A stretch of DNA of 64,000 nt, taken from Bowmanella pacifica. Lineage in GTDB: Bacteria; Pseudomonadota; Gammaproteobacteria; Enterobacterales; Alteromonadaceae. The notes beneath the pieces were generated by a model that ran no database searches, had not been told where the DNA came from, and was given only the letters and a program-made list of their open reading frames with translations. The number at the start of each line of letters is the position of its first letter. The stretch's first letter is position 1. Of this stretch, positions 11,057 to 20,732 are shown piece by piece. The stretch is from NCBI RefSeq assembly GCF_014645355.1, contig NZ_BMLS01000006.1, positions 1-64,000 of the forward strand. Reading direction: 5' to 3'. The translations under genes were made by a program, and so were the position numbers.

Positions 11057-12750
11057 TTATCTGGCATCTGTTGAACACAAATTTGATTCCGGCCGGACTG
11101 CTTAGCCTGGTAGAGTGCCTTATCGGCGCGATTTACCGCCATTTGGATAGTTTCTGTGCTGTTATCAACTTCAACTAAGCCAATACTGACAGTAAAATGC
11201 AAGGTATCCTGCTCATCGGTAATAAGTACCAGGGACTGAATGGCCAGCAAGATACGCTGCGCACATTTATTGGCTTCCTGCTCATCCGCAGCCGGTAACA
11301 ACACAACAAACTCTTCCCCGCCAAAGCGGGCAATCAGGTCCTTACTTCGACAGAACTTCTTAAGGGTAGTTGCCACCTCAACAATAACCCTGTCCCCCAT
11401 TTGGTGACCATAAGTATCATTGACCCGCTTAAAGTGGTCGATATCTGCGACCAGTACCGAAAGTGGCTCTTGCTGAGTCTTTGCCACTTCTAACAGGTAG
11501 TCGGCTTCCGAATAAAAATAGCGGCGATTATAGAGCTTGGTTAAAGGGTCTGTGGCGGCCTGTCGCTTCAATTCCTCCTGGGAATGGCGGATATCTTCAA
11601 GAATTTTAATTCTATATGAAATGATAAAGGCCAAGGTCAAAGCTTCCAGTACGATACCAATGCCAACACCAAAGTGACTGATGTAGCTTGGGCTTATCAG
11701 CCCTTTATAAAACAGCACGGCCATACCGTTAAACAACACGAAGAAGCTGTGTCCAATCAGAAAGTACTTCACTAATGGATTACCTTTTCGGTACAGAGAA
11801 ATACTCACCGAGAAGGTAATTATCATCATTAGCGCAGCCAGGCTGCTGGCAGGCTTCAGGGCTCCGGAAATATCAAATAAGCCATACACCAAGGTCACCG
11901 ACAGCAATATCAGCATAAATTGCAAAAAGCGGTGTTCGATGGGGTAAAAACGTTTGGTCTCGAAAATGGTCATAACAAACAATAACAGGAAGATTGGCAT
12001 AGTGATTAAACTGAGATTCAGCATAAACACCCTGTCACCATACCAGCCAAACACATTAGCCAGTAACCCATAAGACAGCGCAATCCAAAGCAGGCCCGAA
12101 ATCAGATAAAAGGAATAATAGATATTCTCTTTTTTACTGGTGGCAAAATACAAAAGGCCATTGTAAAACACCAGCGCCAGCATCATGCCCACCATCAGGG
12201 CAATATCAGTTTTAGCCCCAATAAGCGCCCGTTTTGAACCTTCAGCATCATGCAGGTTCAGAGCAAACCATTGATGTGAATAAGCATGGCTGCGAACATA
12301 TAAGGTCAGTGTCTCGTCAGATACCATGTTTATGGGGTACACCACAGCGCCCCTGTACATCAGCGGACTGTCCTTAGCGTCGTTCATATCCAGCCATTCA
12401 CTGTGAGTCAGGGTCGCACCACGAAACTCGTAAAATGCCACGGAGCGAACATGATAGGCATAAGGCAAATGCACAAAAATTTGTTGGGCCGTTGTCCCCG
12501 CAATGCGCAGTTGGAGCTTATACCAGGTGACCTTTGCACTCGTGCCCAAGGTGGTATAGTTCCCGGTCGGGCTAAATGACTGCCTGGTCACCTCTTCAAT
12601 ATCCAATGAGCGCGAATCGTCGATAAAGTAGCTAAGTTTAAAGTCGGTTAGATTGACCGTATCTTCGCTGATAACCAGTGGTGAGGCCTGGGCATGGAAG
12701 GTGAATAGCAAGCAGAAATATATGCATAAATAACGACTAACCTGCAACAT
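11053..12750 (-). CDS. 7TM-type sensor diguanylate cyclase (GGDEF)
   Basis: A 565-residue membrane sensor that should make cyclic di-GMP. It has a signal peptide (to about residue 22) and a periplasmic 7TMR-DISM-type beta-sandwich domain (about 25-180). About seven membrane segments (roughly 185-380) and a short linker (DIRHSQEELKRQAATDPLTKLYNRR) follow. The GGDEF domain has an intact active site GGEEF at 477-481, preceded five residues earlier by RSKD, an RxxD product-inhibition I-site. There is no EAL domain. The ligand is unknown. Confidence 0.93.
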   Translation of the reverse strand: MLQVSRYLCIYFCLLFTFHAQASPLVISEDTVNLTDFKLSYFIDDSRSLDIEEVTRQSFSPTGNYTTLGTSAKVTWYKLQLRIAGTTAQQIFVHLPYAYHVRSVAFYEFRGATLTHSEWLDMNDAKDSPLMYRGAVVYPINMVSDETLTLYVRSHAYSHQWFALNLHDAEGSKRALIGAKTDIALMVGMMLALVFYNGLLYFATSKKENIYYSFYLISGLLWIALSYGLLANVFGWYGDRVFMLNLSLITMPIFLLLFVMTIFETKRFYPIEHRFLQFMLILLSVTLVYGLFDISGALKPASSLAALMMIITFSVSISLYRKGNPLVKYFLIGHSFFVLFNGMAVLFYKGLISPSYISHFGVGIGIVLEALTLAFIISYRIKILEDIRHSQEELKRQAATDPLTKLYNRRYFYSEADYLLEVAKTQQEPLSVLVADIDHFKRVNDTYGHQMGDRVIVEVATTLKKFCRSKDLIARFGGEEFVVLLPAADEQEANKCAQRILLAIQSLVLITDEQDTLHFTVSIGLVEVDNSTETIQMAVNRADKALYQAKQSGRNQICVQQMPDN

Positions 12751-12906
12751 ACTGACCTTCCAGTGTCTGGATAAACTTTTAAAAAGTTGGCTTTTTCAAT
12801 ATGTTACAAGAATGTTGGATGATCACCAAGCCAATCTGCTTTAATCACCCTGTCTGCTTCATCGTGCGCTAAAGTGGCTGACCTCTGCATACAAGAGGCG
12901 GAGATT

Positions 12907-12929
12907 AAAAAAGGCGCTCAAAGCGCCTT
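12907..12929 (-). terminator. Rho-independent terminator of the EF-hand gene
   Basis: AAGGCGCT/AGCGCCTT stem with a 3-nt loop, followed on the minus strand by TTTTTT. It lies 22 bp past the stop of the EF-hand protein. Confidence 0.85.
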
Positions 12930-12950
12930 CTTATCTGTCACTGATAAAAA

Positions 12951-13196
12951 TCAGTATTCCCACCAACCCTGCTGCCACCAGGTCAAGAATTCTTCGAAGT
13001 CGATGTGCCCATCCGCATTCTCATCAATCATGCTGAAGGCTTCTTCAACTACTTTAACCTTGGTTTTAGGTGAAAGTACGGTTAGTAACTCAATAAATTC
13101 ACCCAGATCGATCATGCCGTTATGATCATTGTCAAAAAAATCGAACTCCTTACGGACTTCGGCAACTTGGGCTTCGGTTAGGGATTGTCCTGACAT
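12951..13196 (-). CDS. Small two-EF-hand calcium-binding protein
   Basis: An 81-residue acidic protein made almost entirely of an EF-hand pair. Loop 1 is DNDHNGMIDLGE (22-33) and loop 2 is DENADGHIDFEE (58-69). Both have acidic or Asn residues at positions 1, 3 and 5, Gly at 6, a hydrophobic residue at 8 and Glu at 12, so both should bind Ca2+. The C-terminus is unusually tryptophan-rich (TWWQQGWWEY). There is no signal peptide, so it should be cytosolic. It looks monocistronic, with its own terminator. It could be a Ca2+ buffer or a calmodulin-like sensor; nothing nearby names a partner. Confidence 0.88.
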   Translation of the reverse strand: MSGQSLTEAQVAEVRKEFDFFDNDHNGMIDLGEFIELLTVLSPKTKVKVVEEAFSMIDENADGHIDFEEFLTWWQQGWWEY

Positions 13197-13273
13197 AACA
13201 CTTCCTCGAATTAGGACGATGTGGGGGCTAGTTTACCCCCGGACTTCATCTGTGGACAACCCACTCGCTGACT

Positions 13274-14284
13274 TTACTTTACCTGTTCGGCTTTTTTTGC
13301 CGCATTGGCAGCCAATGCTCTGGCCCGGCGCTCACTGGCCTTTTGCTGGCGACGCTGTTCCATGGCAATACGGGCCTCTGCGCCCACATGCTCTTCATCA
13401 CGCTGTTTTGCCAGTTCCACCTGCTTTTCGCGCTCACGAAAACGTGCCAGTTGTTCTTCGCTGTGCTTACCAAAACATTTAGGACAGCTAACGCCGGATT
13501 CATACTCAGGCTGCTGTTTTTCCTCTTCTGTGATGGGCAAGCGGCAGGCATAGCATTGGTCGTAGTGGCTACGCTGTAAGTCGTGATTCACCGCGACGCG
13601 GTTGTCGAATACAAAGCAGTCCCCTTCCCACAAGCTTTCTTCTTTAGGTACTTCTTCCAGATACTTAAGAATGCCACCTTCTAAGTGATACACCTCTTCA
13701 AAGCCCTGCTCTTTCAGATAGGCTGTGGACTTTTCACAGCGGATACCGCCGGTGCAGAACATGGCAACTTTTTTATGCTTGCCAGGATCAAGTTGCTCCT
13801 TCACATACTGAGGGAACTCGCGGAAGGTTTGGGTATTGGGATTTACAGCATGTTTAAAAGTACCAATCTCAATCTCGTAGTCGTTGCGGGTATCGATAGT
13901 AATGACATCGGGATCACTGATAAGTGCATTCCAATCAGACGGCTTAACATAGGTACCTACAGTGCGGCGCGGATCAATGCCTTCCACGCCCATGGTGACG
14001 ATTTCTTTTTTCAGCTTAACCTTAGTGCGGTGAAACGGCTGGGTTTCATCAAAAGAGACTTTATAACTGATGGGGTTTAAGCGCGCATCCGCGTTCAACC
14101 AGGCCAGCAGCGCCTCAATAGCGTCCTGTGTACCAGACACTGTACCGTTGATTCCTTCATGGGCCAGCAACAAGGTGCCCTTGATAGCCTGAGCTTCCAT
14201 AAACTCGGTAAGGGGTTGGCGAATCGCCTGATAATCTTCTAGCGTGACAAACTTGTACAACGCACATACTACGATCTGAGACAT
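13274..14284 (-). CDS. trhO: tRNA uridine(34) hydroxylase TrhO (rhodanese family)
   Basis: Oxygen-dependent hydroxylation of U34 in certain tRNAs, giving ho5U on the way to cmo5U/mcmo5U (formerly YceA). It has an N-terminal acylphosphatase-like region beginning [18 protein letters not shown], a central rhodanese domain with the active-site loop [16 protein letters not shown], and a C-terminal Cys cluster ([12 protein letters not shown], then [12 protein letters not shown]). The extreme C-terminus is a Lys/Arg/Ala-rich tail. I use ATG 14284 (336 residues), which has GAGGA upstream. Earlier in-frame starts add 28 unconserved residues. Confidence 0.94.
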   Translation of the reverse strand: MSQIVVCALYKFVTLEDYQAIRQPLTEFMEAQAIKGTLLLAHEGINGTVSGTQDAIEALLAWLNADARLNPISYKVSFDETQPFHRTKVKLKKEIVTMGVEGIDPRRTVGTYVKPSDWNALISDPDVITIDTRNDYEIEIGTFKHAVNPNTQTFREFPQYVKEQLDPGKHKKVAMFCTGGIRCEKSTAYLKEQGFEEVYHLEGGILKYLEEVPKEESLWEGDCFVFDNRVAVNHDLQRSHYDQCYACRLPITEEEKQQPEYESGVSCPKCFGKHSEEQLARFREREKQVELAKQRDEEHVGAEARIAMEQRRQQKASERRARALAANAAKKAEQVK

Positions 14285-14411
14285 GAAACTTTCCTCTAGC
14301 GGGCTGGAACGTAAATCCAGAGCCAAATACATCGACACCCGATACAGGGTGCCCTGAAACGGCGGCATTTTAGGGGAAAAGCCATAAAATTTAAAGGGGA
14401 TTAATGCCCCA

Positions 14412-15002
14412 CTACTGACTATTCGCAGCGCGGTGCAAGGCGTCCTGCAACAAGGTTTGCTGCGCTTCGCTAAGCCTTACTTTCACCTCAGGAATTTCCT
14501 CAACCAAGATCAGTAGCAAATCCCCCGCCTGCTTGGTCTTTCCATCGGCTATCAATCTATCTATTTCAGCCAGCCGCTCACGAGTAAGCGCCTTTGATGT
14601 AACGCGGGATTCTTTGGCCTGCTCGGCGGCAACATCCAGCTCCAGGCGCTCGGCTACCTGACGTTTTCCCTCGGGCATCGCCTGATATTCATGTCGCTCC
14701 TGCTGAGGTGCACTTGGCATCACATCATATCTAGGTGGGGCGGATAAGACCTGCTCTTCAGGTGGCAAAATGGGCGAGGTAGTAAAAAACAGTACCCCCA
14801 CTAACAAGGCGGCCGACACGACACTGGACAATGGCCAGCGCCAGCTTGACCAGCGCGAGGTATCTTTACTTTCCAAAGGCACAGAATGGACAGCAGCACC
14901 ACGTTCGGCCATGGCCAGGATACGCGCATCAAGATGGTCAGGAGAGTTTTCTTTCTCCATACTCTGATACAGAGCAGACAGACGCTTTTCGTCATCAGTC
15001 AT
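14412..15002 (-). CDS. Single-pass membrane protein, probable anti-sigma factor
   Basis: A 196-residue protein: a charged N-terminal cytoplasmic region (about 1-50), one membrane segment (about 55-75), then a polar, Glu/Arg-rich, probably periplasmic region. It overlaps the 3' end of the ECF sigma gene by 8 bp, the classical arrangement for a cognate anti-sigma factor. The N-terminal region shows no zinc-binding HxxxCxxC signature, so the assignment rests on context and topology. It is the last gene of the vWA-sigma operon. Confidence 0.6.
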   Translation of the reverse strand: MTDDEKRLSALYQSMEKENSPDHLDARILAMAERGAAVHSVPLESKDTSRWSSWRWPLSSVVSAALLVGVLFFTTSPILPPEEQVLSAPPRYDVMPSAPQQERHEYQAMPEGKRQVAERLELDVAAEQAKESRVTSKALTRERLAEIDRLIADGKTKQAGDLLLILVEEIPEVKVRLSEAQQTLLQDALHRAANSQ

Positions 15003-15597
15003 GGTCTTGCTCTCCTAGGCCGATACATTTACTCAAACTCGCCACCGCATAACGCCAACGGCTTTTGCATGCCTCAACCCCACAGCTCATAATCTTAGCG
15101 ACCTGTTCCATACTTAAACCGGCTTCTTCTTTAAGTAAAAAGACATCCAACTGCAAGGCGGGTAATTTACCCAGACAATGCTTAAGCCGGCTTGCTAACC
15201 TAGCCTGCTCGGTTAAGCTGTGCGGATAAGCTTGTGATGGTTCTTCTAAGGCGTCGGGCTCAGTCCCCACCAAGGTAAATCGACGATGGGCTTTGCGATG
15301 CTGGTCGGCCAGCAAATTACGGGCAATCTGATATAGCCAGGTGGTAAACCGGGCAAAAGGCTGATAGTGATGAGCTGAAGTGATGACACGCTGCCAGACC
15401 TCCTGTACTAATTCTTCTGCGCATTCAGCATCCATCCCTCTACGCAGGAAAAATCGCCACAGCGGGTCTTTGTGCTGCCCATACAAGTGGCGAAATGCCT
15501 GTACATCACCGCCAGCATAGGCCAGCATCAACTGTTCGTCGGATGGCTGGCCTGTGGAGGCAGAAATACTGTCGTGTTGGGGCTGAGCAAATGGCAT
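14995..15597 (-). CDS. ECF-type RNA polymerase sigma factor
   Basis: A 200-residue sigma-70 family protein with only regions 2 and 4. Region 2 has the core-binding helix around ECAEELVQEVWQRVI and the promoter-melting/-10 region FTTWLYQIARNLLADQHRK. Region 4 has LPALQLDVFLLKEEAGLSME and the helix-turn-helix around VAKIMSCGVEACKSRWRYAV. It lies 15 bp downstream of the vWA lipoprotein gene and overlaps the following membrane protein by 8 bp, so all three are probably one operon. The target promoters and signal are unknown. Confidence 0.92.
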   Translation of the reverse strand: MPFAQPQHDSISASTGQPSDEQLMLAYAGGDVQAFRHLYGQHKDPLWRFFLRRGMDAECAEELVQEVWQRVITSAHHYQPFARFTTWLYQIARNLLADQHRKAHRRFTLVGTEPDALEEPSQAYPHSLTEQARLASRLKHCLGKLPALQLDVFLLKEEAGLSMEQVAKIMSCGVEACKSRWRYAVASLSKCIGLGEQDHD

Positions 15598-15612
15598 ATG
15601 CCACCCTTTGGT

Positions 15613-17256
15613 TTATTCAAAAAGGCCTGATGTCTGGCTTAATAGCGCAGCACTTTTAAGCAAATTGATAAATTCATGACGATAACCCTGTGGATCACTA
15701 CCTATCCCTCGTTGGGCCAGGGCAATCAGCGTCTGATAATCACTATCCTGCATATACTTCCCCCCCTTAAGCTGCTGCGCAAAGCCAGCGACGGCGGCCA
15801 CAAAGGCAAAATCGTCCTGCACGTCCTTTGAAGATAGCTGCTCAGCAGTCACAATATCAGTGATCAACTGGCTTTTTTGCGCTAAAGGTAGCTTATACCT
15901 GAGTTTAATCTGTGCAAGCTCATTGGCAAAGTCGGTTTTCTTGGCCCTCTGCTGGTAACGAAGTGGCTCAAGCTGTTCTCCACCAGACCCCGCCAGCGCG
16001 ATTTCATAGATAGCCGTTACGCTATGCCCTGCGCCAATTTCACCGGCATCCACCTTATCATTATTAAAATCTTCCCGATCCAGTAAGCGGTTATAATAGC
16101 CCACCAGACGATACTCACTGACCAGCGCAGGATTAAACTCCACCTGAATTTTCACATCACTGGCAATAATCTCCATGCTGGAAGACAACTCATCCACTAA
16201 CACCTTACGCGCTTCATTGATGCTGTCGATATAGGCATGCTGACCATTACCCAAATTAGACAGACTTTCCATCATGGCATCATTGTAATTACCGCTGCCA
16301 AACCCCAGGGTAGTCAGGGCAACGCCGCTTTCACGCTGACGGCGGATAAGGGCCTTAAGCCCATCCAGATCCGACATACCGACATTAAAGTCACCATCGG
16401 TAGCCAAAATAACCCGATTTACCCCCTGCTTGATAAAACTAGTCCGGGCCAACTGATAAGCTTGAAGAATACCGCCTTCACCATAAGTACCGCCCCCCGC
16501 AGACAGGCTATCAAGGGCCATCTGAATGCGGCCATGCTGATCCCCAGGCGTCGGCTCAAGTAACGTTTCGCTGCGACCCGCATAGGTCACAATACTAACC
16601 CGATCCCGATGGTCTAGCTGGCTGGTTAACAGTCGCAGACTGCTTATCAGCAGCGGCAGCTTTTCAGGTGCATTCATTGAGCCGGAGACATCCAGTAAAA
16701 ACACCAGATTGGCGGCTTTTCGCTGCTCTTTATCGCGCATCTGTCCTTGCAAACCGATTTTCAATAAATGACGCTTAGCATTCCACGGGGACACCGCTAG
16801 CTCGGTGTTGATGCTGAACACCTTCCCTTCAGTCGGTGCTGGATAGGCATAGGAGAAATAATTGATAAAATCTTCCGCTCGCACCGCGTCAGCCGGCGGC
16901 AACTGGCCCTGATTTAGCATGCGCCGGACATTGGTGTAACTGCCGGTATCTACATCAATTGAAAAGGTCGACACGGGCTGTTCACTGGCCAGCATCAAAA
17001 CGTTTTCAGGGGTGACCAGATAACGCTCTCGGCTTTGTGGCATAACGCCCCGAGGTGGAGGTAAAGGCGCATAATTCGCCGCATCTGCCATTACACGCTG
17101 CGCTGCTTGCATGGCAGGCATGGTTAGGACTTTATTTTCGACCGCACTTTCTTCCGCCCTAGGCGCTCGCTGCTTTGGCGGCTCGTTGGCACAAGCGCTC
17201 AGCAAAAAGCCTAGCAATAAGTAACAAGCACGGTGGGAACCTGGACAATGTGGCAT
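15613..17256 (-). CDS. YfbK-like von Willebrand factor A domain lipoprotein
   Basis: About 547 residues. The lipoprotein signal peptide ends at the lipobox LLSAC, so the protein should be lipidated and face the periplasm. A von Willebrand N-terminal domain (FSIDVDTGSYTNVRRML, with VRAEDFINYFSY) is followed by the vWA domain with an intact MIDAS motif DVSGSMN starting at residue 189 and TDGDFNVG later. A YfbK-type C-terminal domain holds the end. I prefer ATG 17256 over 17265 because AGGA is 8 nt upstream of it. It is the first gene of the operon with the ECF sigma factor and presumed anti-sigma factor, which suggests a metal-dependent adhesion or surface-sensing role. That role is inference. 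Confidence 0.88.
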   Translation of the reverse strand: MPHCPGSHRACYLLLGFLLSACANEPPKQRAPRAEESAVENKVLTMPAMQAAQRVMADAANYAPLPPPRGVMPQSRERYLVTPENVLMLASEQPVSTFSIDVDTGSYTNVRRMLNQGQLPPADAVRAEDFINYFSYAYPAPTEGKVFSINTELAVSPWNAKRHLLKIGLQGQMRDKEQRKAANLVFLLDVSGSMNAPEKLPLLISSLRLLTSQLDHRDRVSIVTYAGRSETLLEPTPGDQHGRIQMALDSLSAGGGTYGEGGILQAYQLARTSFIKQGVNRVILATDGDFNVGMSDLDGLKALIRRQRESGVALTTLGFGSGNYNDAMMESLSNLGNGQHAYIDSINEARKVLVDELSSSMEIIASDVKIQVEFNPALVSEYRLVGYYNRLLDREDFNNDKVDAGEIGAGHSVTAIYEIALAGSGGEQLEPLRYQQRAKKTDFANELAQIKLRYKLPLAQKSQLITDIVTAEQLSSKDVQDDFAFVAAVAGFAQQLKGGKYMQDSDYQTLIALAQRGIGSDPQGYRHEFINLLKSAALLSQTSGLFE

Positions 17257-17329
17257 ATATAGCATCCTTTTTAGGGGTTGAGTTTTTCCCTATAAACGAT
17301 GCTATTGGCGATTTGGGTTATTTATTTTT

Positions 17330-17357
17330 GCGACTCTGTTTTACTCAACAGAGTCGC
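17330..17357. other. Stable hairpin between the vWA gene and tatD
   Basis: An 11-bp perfect stem (GCGACTCTGTT/AACAGAGTCGC, 6-nt loop) lies 19 bp beyond the tatD stop. The minus strand has no U-tract after it (it reads AAAAATAAATAA), so it is not a standard terminator. It may block RNA 3'-end decay. Confidence 0.6.
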
Positions 17358-17375
17358 TGACAGCCGCTTGGCAAA

Positions 17376-18152
17376 TCAGGCGGGTTTAACCCGCTCAAAC
17401 AGCTGGTAGAAGTTTTGTGTGGTGGCGTCGGCCAGTGTACTGAGCGGAATCTCTTTTAAATCAGCAATAAACTGCGCGACATCTTTCACATAAGCCGGTT
17501 CATTAGCCTTACCACGATGAGGCACAGGGGCCAGCCAAGGCGAGTCTGTTTCAATCAACAGACGCTCAAGGGGCAGCTCTCTCACCACATCCTGCAGCGC
17601 TTTGGCCGCCTTAAAGGTTACGATCCCTGAAATGGAAATATAGAAACCCAGCTCCATGGCCTGCTGTGCCATCGCTAAATCTTCGGTAAAACAATGCAGC
17701 ACCCCTTTGGTCTGCGGCGCTTTATATTGTTTAAGTAAATCAATAGTGTCCTGACGCGCATCGCGAGTATGGATGATCAACGGCTTATTCAGCACGTTGG
17801 CTACCTTGATGTGATCAATAAAAGACTGTTGCTGAACCGCTTTGGTATCAGGACTGTAATGATAATCCAGGCCCGTTTCGCCTATGGCCACAACTTCCTC
17901 GCGGCTGGCCATACGCAGTAGTTCATCGTAACTGCAGGCGTCTTCCTGATGCAGCGGATGCACACCACAGGATACCGACACATCGGCAAATTCTTTTACT
18001 GCCTGCAGCATGGTTTCATATTCGTTAACGGCAACGCAAACACACAAAAAGTGTTTTACACCATTGTCCCTGGCGCGTTGCATCACAGCACTGAGTTCTT
18101 CGGGGGACTTATCTAATCTGTCCAGATGACAGTGGGAATCAATAAACAACAC
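17376..18152 (-). CDS. tatD: TatD-family metal-dependent deoxyribonuclease
   Basis: TIM-barrel amidohydrolase-fold DNase (YcfH type). The metal ligands appear in FIDSHCHLDRLD at the N-terminus, ETGLDYHYSP at mid-protein, IHTRDAR and LIETDSPWLAP. The 258-residue length is standard. The start is GTG 18152, immediately after the holB stop, with AGGAG upstream; the adjacent TTG is an alternative with better spacing. It is the last gene of the pabC-mltG-tmk-holB-tatD run. Confidence 0.94.
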   Translation of the reverse strand: MLFIDSHCHLDRLDKSPEELSAVMQRARDNGVKHFLCVCVAVNEYETMLQAVKEFADVSVSCGVHPLHQEDACSYDELLRMASREEVVAIGETGLDYHYSPDTKAVQQQSFIDHIKVANVLNKPLIIHTRDARQDTIDLLKQYKAPQTKGVLHCFTEDLAMAQQAMELGFYISISGIVTFKAAKALQDVVRELPLERLLIETDSPWLAPVPHRGKANEPAYVKDVAQFIADLKEIPLSTLADATTQNFYQLFERVKPA

Positions 18153-19043
18153 TTAACTCCTGAGCGAACGAACATTGCCCAGTACATTGGACAATAACAA
18201 TAACTTATTCAGACCTGGATTACTCGTCTGACGGCTGGCCGCCAGACACTTTGCGTGCAAAGTCCATATCGCCTCCTGGGCATAATCTCCTTGCTGCACG
18301 ACATTTTTCAACCACAGTTGTAACCAACTTAGTAAACGGGCTGGGTTCTCCTGCCATTGCTGGGCCACAGCCAGCGCATCTAATTGCCCCTCTAAGAGTT
18401 GCTGCAAACTTTGACTGAAGTCAGAAAAACTGAGTCCGACCTCATCCTGCAACACATTTAATAAGGTCAGTGGTGTGGCACCGTACAAGGTCATAAGCTC
18501 CGGCTCTATGGGACCATCGTATTGCCCCGCTAACCATTGCTGGCTTTGCTGAGGCGACGCACCTGCTAATAGCAGCTTCTCGCAGCGGCTCTTAATGGTT
18601 GGCAATAGCCGCTCAGCACTGCTGGCGGTCAACAACATATAGGTATGCGCGGTGGGCTCTTCCAGGGTTTTCAGCAAGGCATTCGCCGCAGACTCGGTCA
18701 TACTATCAGCCTGATGAATAATCAGTACCTTAGCGCCACCTAATTGCGACTTGCCACTGAGCTTCTCAATGGCGCTGCGGATGTCATCCACGCCAATTTG
18801 CTTCTCGCTTTGAATTTGGTGTAAATCCGGGTGACTGCCGGCTTCCAGCAACTGGCAGGCCTGACACTGACCGCAACGTTTTTTCTCAGCGCGTTGGCAC
18901 AATAGATATGCGCCGATATCTTTGGCCAAATCTGTCTTACCTAACCCCTGGGGACCAAGTAACAACAAAGCGTGATGCAAACGTCTACCCTGGTAACGTG
19001 CAACAAGCTGGCTAAACAAGGTGTCAAACCAGGGATAGGTCAT
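18153..19043 (-). CDS. holB: DNA polymerase III subunit delta'
   Basis: Clamp-loader subunit that helps load the beta clamp. The N-terminal AAA+ domain carries a P-loop-like [11 protein letters not shown] and the zinc module [20 protein letters not shown]. An SRC motif is present in [11 protein letters not shown]. At 296 residues it is slightly shorter than E. coli HolB (334). The ATG overlaps the tmk stop by 4 bp (ATGA), consistent with translational coupling. Confidence 0.94.
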   Translation of the reverse strand: MTYPWFDTLFSQLVARYQGRRLHHALLLLGPQGLGKTDLAKDIGAYLLCQRAEKKRCGQCQACQLLEAGSHPDLHQIQSEKQIGVDDIRSAIEKLSGKSQLGGAKVLIIHQADSMTESAANALLKTLEEPTAHTYMLLTASSAERLLPTIKSRCEKLLLAGASPQQSQQWLAGQYDGPIEPELMTLYGATPLTLLNVLQDEVGLSFSDFSQSLQQLLEGQLDALAVAQQWQENPARLLSWLQLWLKNVVQQGDYAQEAIWTLHAKCLAASRQTSNPGLNKLLLLSNVLGNVRSLRS

Positions 19044-19657
19044 GCTAAAAAGCCCTGTAATTCCTTGCGAATCTGCGCGTGAACAGCGGGCATATCCTGC
19101 ATGGCATCAATCACTTTAATACTCGGGTCCTGCGCAGCTAGCTGCAGATATCTGTCGCGAGTGCGAGTGAAAAAGTCCAAGCCGGATAATTCTATGCGAT
19201 CCAACGCCCCTCGCCCTCTGGCCCTGGCTAAGCCAGCCGATGGCTCAACATCCAAGTAAAGAGTAAGGTCCGGTTTAAATCCCTTCAGACTGATGGCCCT
19301 GAGGCTTTCCAACATGGTTTCAGGAATTTGTCTTCCACCGCCCTGGTAAGCCTGCGAAGAAAGATCATGCCTGTCACCCAGCACCCACTGCCCTTGCTCT
19401 AGCGCCGGTTTAATCACATTCGCCAACAGTTGCACGCGAGCAGCATACATAAGTAATAATTCCGCCTCGACGGTCACCTGCTCCTGCCAATCATGTTTGA
19501 CACACTCTCGAATGGCTTCAGCCATAGGCGTACCGCCAGGCTCACGGGTACACACCAGCGTATGACCAGCCTGTTCAATCGCGGCTTTCACCACCGCGAT
19601 GGCTGAACTCTTTCCGGCCCCTTCGAGACCTTCGATGACAATAAATTTCCCTGACAT
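19040..19657 (-). CDS. tmk: Thymidylate kinase
   Basis: ATP-dependent phosphorylation of dTMP to dTDP. The P-loop GLEGAGKSS lies at about residues 10-18, the DR(H/X) motif appears in [17 protein letters not shown], and the LID region is [15 protein letters not shown] 19657 gives 205 residues starting [10 protein letters not shown]. An upstream GTG at 19663 would add two residues and cannot be excluded. It is coupled to holB. Confidence 0.96.
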   Translation of the reverse strand: MSGKFIVIEGLEGAGKSSAIAVVKAAIEQAGHTLVCTREPGGTPMAEAIRECVKHDWQEQVTVEAELLLMYAARVQLLANVIKPALEQGQWVLGDRHDLSSQAYQGGGRQIPETMLESLRAISLKGFKPDLTLYLDVEPSAGLARARGRGALDRIELSGLDFFTRTRDRYLQLAAQDPSIKVIDAMQDMPAVHAQIRKELQGFLA

Positions 19658-19742
19658 GGACACTCATTGGTTAATGCACCGACCACACAATAATCCCCAG
19701 ACCTATTAACGCCCCGGCTGGGTTTATGCGATGCAATGACGA

Positions 19743-20732
19743 CTATTTTTTCAGTTGGTATTGTCGCACCGCAGCATTGTGATCGGCAAGGTTAGTGGAA
19801 AATACATGGCTACCATCGTTACGTGAGACAAAATACAACTCGTCACTGTCGATAGGATGAAGAGTGGCCATTAAGGCCTCACGACTGACCATAGCAATGG
19901 GGGTAGGTGGTAACCCTTTAATCACATAGGTATTGTACGGGGTCGCAGCACGCAGATCCTGACGACGGATATCGCCATCAAACGCCTCACCCATACCGTA
20001 AATCACTGTAGGATCGGTCTGCAAACGCATTTTTTTTCTCAGGCGGTTAACGAATACCGCCGCTATGCGCGGCCGCTCTTCGGCAAGACCGGTTTCCTTT
20101 TCCACAATGGAGGCCATAATCAGTGCCTCATAGGGGCTGTTATAAGGCAAATCCGCTTTGCGGTTTGGCCACTGCGCCTGCAAGAAATCCAGCATATCCT
20201 GATAGGCCCGATTCACCAACTCGCTAGCTTGCGTACCCTGGGTAAAGTGGTAGGTATCCGGCATCAACCATCCCTCCAGGCTTCCTCCCTGCGGGTTTAG
20301 TTGCTGCGCAAACTCATCAAGCAGTGTCGCATCTAAATGCGGGTGGGATTGCAGTTGCTGTGACCAATCACGCCAGCGAAACCCTTCCACTAAACGGATA
20401 TCGAACAGCTTTTCCTTGCCGCTAACCAACAGCGCTATCACATCCAGTGCATTCATATCCGGGGTCAATTCATAGGTGCCAGCTTTTAACCTGGCCAAAG
20501 CCGGGTCAATTTTGACTAACAGTTTGACCGGCCAATTGGCAGACAAGCCCCCTTCTTCGCCCAAATATCTCAACAGATGGTGCATATTCTGCCCACGTTT
20601 GAGCTCGTACAATGTTGGTTGGCTAAAGGCCAATTTGGTATAGAGCGTCGAATTGAACTGCTGATAGGCGAAAAAGAATACACCAGCCAAACTAACGACA
20701 ACGATCAATAATATTGCCTTCCACTTAGACAA
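19743..20732 (-). CDS. mltG: Endolytic murein transglycosylase MltG
   Basis: Inner-membrane enzyme that cleaves nascent glycan strands and sets their length. One N-terminal membrane anchor (about 5-25) is followed by a LysM-like region (YELKRGQNMHHLLRYL) and the YceG catalytic domain. The domain carries the conserved ASIVEKETGLAEER (catalytic Glu) and the LRLQTDPTVIYGMG motif, read here as MRLQTDPTVIYGMG. The start is TTG 20732, supported by AAGGAA 7 nt upstream. The gene overlaps the pabC stop by 8 bp, as expected for a coupled pair. Confidence 0.94.
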   Translation of the reverse strand: MSKWKAILLIVVVSLAGVFFFAYQQFNSTLYTKLAFSQPTLYELKRGQNMHHLLRYLGEEGGLSANWPVKLLVKIDPALARLKAGTYELTPDMNALDVIALLVSGKEKLFDIRLVEGFRWRDWSQQLQSHPHLDATLLDEFAQQLNPQGGSLEGWLMPDTYHFTQGTQASELVNRAYQDMLDFLQAQWPNRKADLPYNSPYEALIMASIVEKETGLAEERPRIAAVFVNRLRKKMRLQTDPTVIYGMGEAFDGDIRRQDLRAATPYNTYVIKGLPPTPIAMVSREALMATLHPIDSDELYFVSRNDGSHVFSTNLADHNAAVRQYQLKK

